From Deltaproteobacteria bacterium (GTDB taxonomy: Bacteria; Myxococcota; B64-G9): a stretch of 7,076 nt of DNA. Every line of letters starts with the position of its first letter. Position 1 is the stretch's first letter. The notes below the pieces were generated by a model that worked only from the letters and a program-made list of their open reading frames with translations, ran no database searches and had not been told where the DNA came from. This document shows, one piece after another, positions 1 through 5,156 of this stretch. The position numbers and the translations under genes are program-made. The stretch covers positions 1 to 7,076 of the forward strand of contig JAUVAM010000191.1 of NCBI GenBank assembly GCA_030591745.1, given 5' to 3'.

Positions 1-336
1 CAAGGCGGCGGTTTTGACGCGCAGATGAACCAGAAACCGGTCAAAGAGCCCATCAAGAACGAGGCGGACAACGGACTGAAGAATCTTCGTGGCACGCTGG
101 CCATGGCGCGCACCGCGGTGGTCGATTCAGCCACCAGTCAGTTTTTCATCAACGTCAAAGACAACGCATTTCTGGACAACGGCGCGCGGGATTTTGGTTA
201 TGCTGTCTTCGGGCGGGTGATTGCGGGCATGGATGTGGTGGACAAAATCGCGCATGTGCCCACGGGTGCCAAGGGCGCTTTTCCCAAGGACTGCCCCGTG
301 GAAGATGTGCTCATTGAGTCGGCAAGCGTTTCTTGA
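1..336 (+). CDS. Cyclophilin-type peptidyl-prolyl cis-trans isomerase, C-terminal part (5' end outside window)
   Basis: The reading frame is open from the first base ([12 protein letters not shown]...) to TGA at 334-336, giving 111 residues. An ATG at 25-27 lies inside the domain and is not the start. Family: cyclophilins catalyse cis-trans isomerisation of X-Pro bonds and assist protein folding. Seen: the core after the catalytic Arg, with [38 protein letters not shown] and [11 protein letters not shown], closely matching E. coli PpiA/PpiB. The position of the cyclophilin A tryptophan is Phe, as in many bacterial forms. The N-terminal third, with the catalytic Arg and any signal peptide, is missing, so periplasmic or cytoplasmic location cannot be told. 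The next gene is a paralogue, roughly 70% identical over the shared stretch by hand alignment without gaps, so this is a tandem duplication. The next gene's ribosome binding site overlaps this stop codon. Confidence 0.95.
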   Translation, partial: QGGGFDAQMNQKPVKEPIKNEADNGLKNLRGTLAMARTAVVDSATSQFFINVKDNAFLDNGARDFGYAVFGRVIAGMDVVDKIAHVPTGAKGAFPKDCPVEDVLIESASVS

Positions 337-341
337 GGAGG
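336..341 (+). promoter_or_regulatory. Ribosome binding site AGGAGG of the second cyclophilin
   Basis: AGGAGG, within GAGGAGGAG at 335-343, overlaps the TGA stop of the upstream cyclophilin (334-336) and lies 9 bases before ATG 351. It fixes the start at 351. A possible TTG start at 333 would place the Shine-Dalgarno inside the coding region and add MRRRLV before a clean signal peptide. The overlap suggests translational coupling of the two cyclophilins. Confidence 0.8.
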
Positions 342-350
342 AGACTGGTT

Positions 351-929
351 ATGAAAGCAAAACTCGGTATTTTTGTGTTGGTGACGGGATTGTTGATGAG
401 TATTGCTGTTCAGGCCGGCCCCAAAACGGGGAATCCGGTGGTGGTCATCAAGACCAGCCTGGGCACCATAGAGGCGGTGCTTTACAAGGACAAGGCGCCC
501 ATTTCGGTGGACAACTTCGTCAAGTACGTGAAAACCAAGTTTTTCGATGGCACCGTATACCATCGGGTGATCCCCAACTTTATGATCCAGGGTGGGGGTT
601 TTGACGCCGATCTGAAGCGCAAGGCCACGCGTGGGCCCATCAAGAATGAGGCCGACAACGGCTTGAAAAATGAACGCGGCACCCTGGCCATGGCTCGCAC
701 TTCCGATGTGAATTCAGCCACAGCTCAGTTTTTCATCAATTTGAAACACAACAAGTTTTTGGATCATGGCTCGCGGGATTTCGGTTATGCGGTTTTCGGC
801 CGGGTCACCAAGGGCATGGACGTCATGGACAAGATCGCCAAAGTCAAGACCGGCAGGAAAGGCCCCTTGCCTCGTGACGTGCCCCAACAAACCGTGTTGA
901 TCGAGTCCATCCGCCTGAAGACCAAATAG
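351..929 (+). CDS. Exported cyclophilin-type peptidyl-prolyl cis-trans isomerase (PpiA-like)
   Basis: This 192-residue protein is predicted to isomerise X-Pro bonds during folding of envelope proteins. It begins with a signal peptide: MKAK, a hydrophobic core to about residue 20, then AVQA|G, a good signal peptidase I site after Ala22. The remaining ~170 residues are a single complete cyclophilin domain. Visible active-site residues are His71-Arg72 in VYHRVIPNFMIQGGGF, Phe77, Met78, Gln80, and Gln126-Phe127-Phe128 in TAQFFIN. Phe136 replaces the Trp of cyclophilin A, as in E. coli PpiA. Start: ATG 351 is chosen over an in-frame TTG at 333 because of AGGAGG 9 bases upstream and the well-formed signal peptide. 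It sits 14 bases after the paralogous cyclophilin gene and 5 bases before the sigma factor gene, so all three are probably co-transcribed. Periplasmic location is inferred from the signal peptide. Confidence 0.95.
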   Translation: MKAKLGIFVLVTGLLMSIAVQAGPKTGNPVVVIKTSLGTIEAVLYKDKAPISVDNFVKYVKTKFFDGTVYHRVIPNFMIQGGGFDADLKRKATRGPIKNEADNGLKNERGTLAMARTSDVNSATAQFFINLKHNKFLDHGSRDFGYAVFGRVTKGMDVMDKIAKVKTGRKGPLPRDVPQQTVLIESIRLKTK

Positions 930-934
930 CGTCC

Positions 935-1891
935 TTGAGTTCTTCTCGATTTCCCCGCAGGCCTGTCTCCATCGTACGCAAGGTCGTGCGGGGCGATACG
1001 GCTGCCTGGCATCGCCTGGTGGAGGGCGTGGCGGGATTCCTGCATACTTTGGCCTGGCGTTATGCGCGAGGCGACAAGGATCTGGCGGACGATTTGGTTC
1101 TGGTGGTCCTGGAGGGTCTACGGCGGCCGGACGCTTCGGGTCGGGCGTTTTACCGACTGCGGCGTTATCTTGAAAGCTTGGAGAAGTTTGGCGAGAGCAG
1201 CCGATTCACAACCTGGTTGGCCCAGGTCGCCCGCAATTTGTTCCGGGATTATTTTCGCCAGCGGCAAGGGCGAAGGATTTTACCAAAGCAGATCGAAGGA
1301 CTGGATGAGCTTGGGCAACTCGTCTTCCGTTGCCTCTTCTGGGATGGTTTGAGTGAAGCGGATACCCTGGAGAAATTGCGCGCGCTGAAGCCCGGGCTTG
1401 CCACCGACCGATTCGATGACATCGTCGAGCAGGTTTTTCGGATCTTGGAAGAGCGACAGCTCTGGAATTTGTATCGGGATTTAATGCGCCGCGCGCCTTC
1501 TTTGTCTTTACAGGCGCGAGGGCCGATAACCATGGCCGATCGGCGATGGGGCAGTCGGCCGGATCGCGCCTATGCACAGAAGCTTGATCAGCAGGTCGCT
1601 TTGGCCCTCGGGCAAAATTTGGCGGAAGCGGTGGAGGCTTTGCCCAAGATAGCTCGTCAGGTGCTGCGGCTGGCCCTGGTTCAGAACATGGCGGGAGACG
1701 AGATCCAGCGTTTGATGGGCTTTGCCCGGCGACAGCGGGTCTACGATATTTTGGCCGGTGCACGCAAAACCCTTCGTGTCAATTTGGAGGCACGGGGTTT
1801 TTCTGAGGCGGACCTCCGCAAGACCGAGGGCTGGGTGGATGGATGGCTCGACGAAGAAAATTTCCCAGATCAAAAAGAAGATACCGTATGA
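935..1891 (+). CDS. Sigma-70 family RNA polymerase sigma factor, ECF-like with long inter-domain linker
   Basis: The 318-residue product is predicted to bind core RNA polymerase and direct it to specific promoters. Region 2 lies at about residues 20-113. It contains an AWHRLVEGV helix, a LADDLVLVVLEGLRR segment matching region 2.2 but without the usual Gln/Glu, and the region 2.3/2.4 segment FTTWLAQVARNLFRDYFRQR, which matches the ECF 'TWL..IARN...D..R' pattern. Region 4 lies at about 228-286: ALPKIARQVLRLALVQ, then a helix-turn-helix with GDEIQRLMG and RRQRVYDIL, then a basic ARKTLRVNL helix. The ~115 residues between them are much longer than in ordinary ECF factors (whole protein about 180-200 residues), and a short C-terminal tail is extra. 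There is no region 1.1 or 3. Start: TTG 935, five bases after the cyclophilin stop, is uncertain because only a weak GAAGA lies upstream. GTG 986 is an alternative that would remove 17 residues before the domain. A ZAS-type anti-sigma gene follows, which supports the sigma call. Target promoters are unknown. Confidence 0.85.
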   Translation: MSSSRFPRRPVSIVRKVVRGDTAAWHRLVEGVAGFLHTLAWRYARGDKDLADDLVLVVLEGLRRPDASGRAFYRLRRYLESLEKFGESSRFTTWLAQVARNLFRDYFRQRQGRRILPKQIEGLDELGQLVFRCLFWDGLSEADTLEKLRALKPGLATDRFDDIVEQVFRILEERQLWNLYRDLMRRAPSLSLQARGPITMADRRWGSRPDRAYAQKLDQQVALALGQNLAEAVEALPKIARQVLRLALVQNMAGDEIQRLMGFARRQRVYDILAGARKTLRVNLEARGFSEADLRKTEGWVDGWLDEENFPDQKEDTV

Positions 1892-1930
1892 GTGAGGATG
1901 TAACCTGGTTGGCATTTTTGGCTTGAATCC

Positions 1931-1938
1931 AAGGAGGT
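1931..1938 (+). promoter_or_regulatory. Ribosome binding site AAGGAGGT of the anti-sigma factor
   Basis: AAGGAGGT is a near-perfect anti-16S match 5 bases before GTG 1944. It decides the start: an in-frame TTG at 1923 lies upstream of this site and would make it coding sequence. This is the strongest Shine-Dalgarno among the plus-strand genes and suggests efficient translation of the anti-sigma protein relative to the weakly initiated sigma gene. Confidence 0.8.
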
Positions 1939-1943
1939 GGCCT

Positions 1944-2213
1944 GTGGCTTGTCTGTCCAATGAAGAGTTGGCGTCTGCGTGTGATGGAGCCTTGTCTCGA
2001 GGTGTCGCGGACAAGATCAGGGAACATCTTTCCATTTGCCCTCGCTGTGCTCAGGAACTCACCCAGTTGTCCGGAATTTTGGCAGAATTGCCCCAAGGAA
2101 AGCCTCCTTCGGAAGAATTGCTGCGGCGCGCCAAAGGGCTTGGTCAGGCCAGTCCTTCCAAGGCATCGTCAGCCCATCGATTGACAAAACAGCCCATACA
2201 AAAGAATAGCTAA
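1944..2213 (+). CDS. Small zinc-binding anti-sigma factor (ZAS family), cytoplasmic
   Basis: An 89-residue protein from GTG 1944, placed by AAGGAGGT at 1931-1938. The zf-HC2/ZAS signature is clear: a helix with SNEELASACDGALS, then His28-Leu-Ser-Ile-Cys32-Pro-Arg-Cys35 (HxxxCxxC), then a helix QELTQLSGILAEL. In the ZAS family this fold binds Zn and wraps around the cognate sigma factor, keeping it from core polymerase. A fourth ligand is usually a more N-terminal Cys. Cys3, 25 residues before His28, and Cys13 are both candidates. There is no hydrophobic segment, so unlike membrane-bound ZAS proteins this should be cytosolic. The C-terminal third (from about residue 65) is polar, Ser/Lys-rich and probably disordered. 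It follows the sigma gene by 52 bases, which strongly suggests a cognate pair. Whether it senses redox state or metal is unknown. Confidence 0.85.
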   Translation: MACLSNEELASACDGALSRGVADKIREHLSICPRCAQELTQLSGILAELPQGKPPSEELLRRAKGLGQASPSKASSAHRLTKQPIQKNS

Positions 2214-2223
2214 ACAATTAGCT
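2208..2223. repeat. Short perfect inverted repeat at the end of the anti-sigma gene
   Basis: AGCTAA (2208-2213) and TTAGCT (2218-2223) form a perfect 6-base inverted repeat around the 4-base loop ACAA. It overlaps the TAA stop of the anti-sigma gene (2211-2213). The stem is A/T-rich and no T-run follows, so it is a poor intrinsic terminator. It could be a minor mRNA hairpin or a regulator half-site pair ahead of the TPR gene, or chance. Confidence 0.3.
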
Positions 2224-2242
2224 CTTCAGATTATTCGCCAGG

Positions 2243-2274
2243 TGCCGTCTTTCTTAAGCAGAGAGAGGACGGTG
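2243..2274 (+). promoter_or_regulatory. Potential mRNA hairpin enclosing the ribosome binding site of the TPR gene
   Basis: CCGTCTTT (2245-2252) pairs with GAGAGGACGG (2265-2272 portion), allowing two G-U pairs. After one bulged A (2264) the stem continues CTT with GAG (2253-2255 with 2261-2263), closing a 5-base loop AAGCA at 2256-2260. Two further wobble pairs extend it to 2243/2274. The purine-rich Shine-Dalgarno candidate GAGAGGA (2263-2269), 11 bases before ATG 2281, lies in the 3' arm, so folding would hide it. The pairing is seen in the sequence; a regulatory role is inference. Confidence 0.4.
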
Positions 2275-2280
2275 GTGTAG

Positions 2281-4089
2281 ATGGCCTCAAGAGCCCAATT
2301 CAATCAAGTCAAGTGGAAGAAAATCTTGGGTGTGCTCGGGGTGATCTTGCTGGCGGGGACGTCCTGGTCGGATGGCGGGCTTCGCGCGGATGAGGGTGGC
2401 GTCTTTGTTATGCCAGGTCCGGATGATGACCGCAGCGCCGTCGAGGCCATGCGCGTTGTGATTTGGGACGAAGAAAAGGGACTGTTGCAGGTGTTGAGGC
2501 CTGGCGGGGCACAGATGCCCAACCTCGTGGTTCTCAGCGGTGTTCGGTGTCAGGAAAACGAGCATTGTTCATTACTTCGCGCTGGAAAATTTTCTCGGCT
2601 GGTGGATGTCTACCGTGGCTTGGCTAAGTCGGGATTGGATGATGAGCTGTCCCGTAGAGGTTTGGCGATGAGTCTCTACCTTTCCGGGGATCTCCAGGGG
2701 GCGGTTCGCGCCTACAGTTGGGCCGCGACGGAGAAGCCGGATGACCCGCATGTGCGGATCGGCATGGGCAGCGTAATGGCCGAACTTGGCATGATTGAGC
2801 AAGCCCGCCGAGAATTCGAGCCCTTGGTTGAGGGCGGTGACTTGGCCGTGGTGGCCTGGCTCGCTATGGGCAATGCTCATCGCGTCGGAGACGAGAAAGC
2901 CGAAGCGCTGCGTTGCTATGACAAGGCCGTGGCCTTGACCCCCAGGTTGGGGGCGGCGGATTATAACCGCGGGATGATCTTGATGGACCAGGGCAAGCCG
3001 GCTTCGGCAGCCGAGGCCTTTCGGCGAAGCACGCGCAGGCTGGGACCCTTCGGAGACGCTTATCTGTTGGAGGGCTTGACCCGATTGCGGGCCAAGGAGA
3101 CCATCGGCGCGGCGGTGGCCTTGTATCGCGCCGAAGAGCTTGGGGTTGAGTCAGCGGCTCTGCACTTGGCTTTGGGAGTGGCCTGTCGCGATCTCAACAT
3201 GAATGAGCAAGCGACGGTTTACCTCCGGAAGGCCATTGACGGAGGCATGGCCGACCAGCGTATTCATCAGCTCCTGGCGGCAAGCCTCGTGCGCTTGGGG
3301 CGTTCGGAGCAGGCGGCTGAAGTGCTGGAGGAAGGTTTTGTTTTGGGGCCGAAGCATGCGGACGCACATTTCATGCACGGCTTGAAGTTGTTCCTGGTCG
3401 AAGATCCCGAGAAAGCCGCAGAACACTTGCTGGAGGCAGTGAGACTGGGGAAGCGAGACGCAGATGCCTTCTTCGTGCTGGGACAGGCCTTGATGCAGAC
3501 AGAACAGACGGGAGCGGCTGTGAGCTCTTTGTCCGCGGCCTCTAAGCTCAAGCCGTCTTCGCCGGAAATTCATTTCGCCCTTGGGATGGCGCTGCGCTTG
3601 AGTAATGACCAGGAAGCTTCATTGCGTGAAATGAAGACCGCCTCGGCTCTGGCACCTGGCGACGTGGACATCGCCCGGGGCCTGATGGAAGCCCAGATGC
3701 GCAGCGGCGATTATGCTGCATGCGCCCAGGTGGGCAAGAACATCGTCGATCTCAGGCCAGAGCGCATTGGCGTGCGATTCGATGCTGTTTTTTGCCAGGC
3801 CCTGCATGGTGATTTGGACGGCGCCAGCTCGGCCCTGGAGTCGGCCTTGGATCAGGACCTGGAAGGTGACGTCGTTCACGAACTCTGGCGCAAGCTGAAG
3901 CTACTCAGCGAGTCTGATTCAGAGCGAAAGCTTGGAGGTATCTATTTGCTTTTGGCTTTGATCAACGAGCATCGAGGCAATTGGAGCGAAGCGACCCAGG
4001 CGTATGAGCACTTCTTGCTTGGTCGACCCAACAAGGCCTGGACCCGCAGGGCCCTCAGCCGCATTCACTCTTTGTCGCCGAGGCGCTGA
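2281..4089 (+). CDS. Exported or membrane-anchored tetratricopeptide repeat protein
   Basis: This is a 602-residue protein with an N-terminal signal or anchor: basic KWKK at 11-14, hydrophobic ILGVLGVILLAGTSW, then a possible signal peptidase I site after LRA (residue 36). There is no lipobox Cys. Residues 40-100 form a non-repeat region with a CQENEHC motif (Cys90, Cys96) that could form a disulfide outside the cytoplasm. From about 120 to 586 there are some 13 tandem units of about 34 residues with the TPR pattern of small residues at helix contacts, such as LAMSLYLSGDLQGAVRAYSWA, YNRGMILMDQGKPASAAEAF and FALGMALRLSNDQEASLREM. TPR superhelices bind proteins, so the likely role is a scaffold in the envelope; no enzyme domain is visible. 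Start: ATG 2281 follows directly after an in-frame TAG. It is the last gene of the plus-strand block, 67 bases after the anti-sigma gene, and its 3' end overlaps the convergent M23 gene. Specific function unknown. Confidence 0.88.
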   Translation: MASRAQFNQVKWKKILGVLGVILLAGTSWSDGGLRADEGGVFVMPGPDDDRSAVEAMRVVIWDEEKGLLQVLRPGGAQMPNLVVLSGVRCQENEHCSLLRAGKFSRLVDVYRGLAKSGLDDELSRRGLAMSLYLSGDLQGAVRAYSWAATEKPDDPHVRIGMGSVMAELGMIEQARREFEPLVEGGDLAVVAWLAMGNAHRVGDEKAEALRCYDKAVALTPRLGAADYNRGMILMDQGKPASAAEAFRRSTRRLGPFGDAYLLEGLTRLRAKETIGAAVALYRAEELGVESAALHLALGVACRDLNMNEQATVYLRKAIDGGMADQRIHQLLAASLVRLGRSEQAAEVLEEGFVLGPKHADAHFMHGLKLFLVEDPEKAAEHLLEAVRLGKRDADAFFVLGQALMQTEQTGAAVSSLSAASKLKPSSPEIHFALGMALRLSNDQEASLREMKTASALAPGDVDIARGLMEAQMRSGDYAACAQVGKNIVDLRPERIGVRFDAVFCQALHGDLDGASSALESALDQDLEGDVVHELWRKLKLLSESDSERKLGGIYLLLALINEHRGNWSEATQAYEHFLLGRPNKAWTRRALSRIHSLSPRR

Positions 4090-5132
4090 AGCTTGTCGTG
4101 AAGAGCACGATGTTGAATTTCAAAGGCGCTCATCGCCGATCCCTCTAACTTCAGACGCTCGGTCTTGTGGAAATCGAAAGGATTGAGCAGCCGCCCGGAT
4201 GACTTGTGCAGTTCATAGTGGAGATGGGGGGCCGTAGAGCGACCGGTGTTGCCGGCCAAGGCCACCACCGTGCCTGCTTCCACCACTCGGCCAGGTCTTG
4301 CGATGGGCAGGATTTCGTCTAAGTGCAAGAAGAGGGCGTGTACGCCGCTGTCCATATAAACCAAATCCAGGCAATTGCCGTTACGGCGGGTGCTCCAATT
4401 GCGGCGGGCGATTCGTGCCCTGAATGGGGATATGACCGGCGTACCCCGATCCGTCTTGAAATCCACACCTCGATGGCGTCGCCCAGCCATGTTCATCAGC
4501 TCGGTGACTTGTTCGTAGTCGTCGATGGGGCCATCGATCATGCGCAATTCCAGCTCTTGTCCATCAGCGCTGTAGTATCTGCCATAGGAAGCGCCAGGGG
4601 CTTCGAAGTAGGTGGCCGAAAAGGTCTTGCCCATCTTCTGACTCGTATACTCCAGGGCGAGAATGCGCAATTCGCCGGGGCCGGCCACCGGTTCGAATAG
4701 GATCTTGAGCTCGTCGTCGCGCATCACGTCGCGGGTGGCGTCCAGCCACCAGACCAGCAAGCGGCCCAATACCGCGGTCAGGATGTTGGCTTCGCGGGCC
4801 TCCTTCATCTCACGGGCCAGGCTGGCGGCCAGGGATCCGCGAATTTTCAGACGCAGGCTCCGCACCTTGTTCTTTTCGTCTGCCTGCTTGCCGTCCGGGA
4901 TCGTCTCGCCATCCAGGGAGGTCAGGACACCGCCATCAGAGCTGGGTGTGGCCTGAGGAGGCGTGACTGGGGCGATGGGGCAGGGGGGCGCGGCAGGCGG
5001 CACCAGGTAGTGGCCGGCGAAGAATCCAAGGGCCGTGCCAAGCAGTACGCCAACCAGCAAGGCGAATCCAATGCCCCGAGAGGTTTTGTTCGGATTGGGG
5101 CCAATTGTGGAGATGGGGCGCAACAGAAACAA
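4065..5132 (-). CDS. Membrane-anchored M23 family metallopeptidase (MepM/LasA-like peptidoglycan endopeptidase)
   Basis: 355 residues. Order: short basic N-terminus, one transmembrane helix at about 21-43 (GIGFALLVGVLLGTALGFFAG), a Pro-rich linker to about 65, a charged region with a probable helix at 90-130, a MepM/OapA-like domain at about 118-205 (LLVWWLDATRDVMRDDELKI..., YYSADGQELELRMIDGPI), then the M23 domain at about 210-325. Zinc ligands visible are His220 and Asp224 (HRGVD) and His305 in HLHYE. His270 (FLHLDE) and His303 are the expected catalytic histidines, and AGNTGRSTAPHLHYEL closely matches E. coli MepM. The family cuts peptide cross-links of peptidoglycan, so action in the periplasm on the wall is predicted. 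The usual S-x-F-G-x-R loop before HxxxD is shortened to ELMNMAGRR, which I take to be a subfamily trait. Start: TTG 5132, with AAGGAG five bases upstream. It lies 24 bases after the GGDEF gene and is probably co-transcribed with it. Confidence 0.92.
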   Translation of the reverse strand: MFLLRPISTIGPNPNKTSRGIGFALLVGVLLGTALGFFAGHYLVPPAAPPCPIAPVTPPQATPSSDGGVLTSLDGETIPDGKQADEKNKVRSLRLKIRGSLAASLAREMKEAREANILTAVLGRLLVWWLDATRDVMRDDELKILFEPVAGPGELRILALEYTSQKMGKTFSATYFEAPGASYGRYYSADGQELELRMIDGPIDDYEQVTELMNMAGRRHRGVDFKTDRGTPVISPFRARIARRNWSTRRNGNCLDLVYMDSGVHALFLHLDEILPIARPGRVVEAGTVVALAGNTGRSTAPHLHYELHKSSGRLLNPFDFHKTERLKLEGSAMSAFEIQHRALHDKLQRLGDKE

Positions 5133-5137
5133 AGGAG

Positions 5138-5143
5138 CTCCTT
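5138..5143 (-). promoter_or_regulatory. Ribosome binding site AAGGAG deciding a TTG start of the M23 gene
   Basis: On the minus strand GAAGGAG is followed by five bases (CTCCT) and then TTG at 5132-5130. This supports the rare TTG initiation codon. No ATG or GTG is available before the transmembrane helix with a comparable site. Confidence 0.7.
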
Positions 5144-5156
5144 CAGCGAGGTGGGC

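Noticed and set aside
333..350. TTG start at 333 for the second cyclophilin
   Set aside because: It would lie before its own Shine-Dalgarno and spoil a clean signal peptide; ATG 351 has AGGAGG 9 bases upstream.
1206..1763. 185-codon minus-strand open frame inside the sigma gene
   Set aside because: Pro/Arg/Ala-rich shadow of a real gene; no domain and no ribosome binding site.
1918..1932. TTGG...CCAA hairpin before the anti-sigma ribosome binding site
   Set aside because: Only four pairs; too weak to claim.
1923..1943. TTG start at 1923 for the anti-sigma factor
   Set aside because: AAGGAGGT at 1931-1938 would then be coding; it is ideally placed for GTG 1944.
4069..4115. Possible bidirectional terminator at the convergent gene ends
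   Set aside because: Only tiny stems (GCC-GGC; CGTG-CACG) and no T-runs on either strand.
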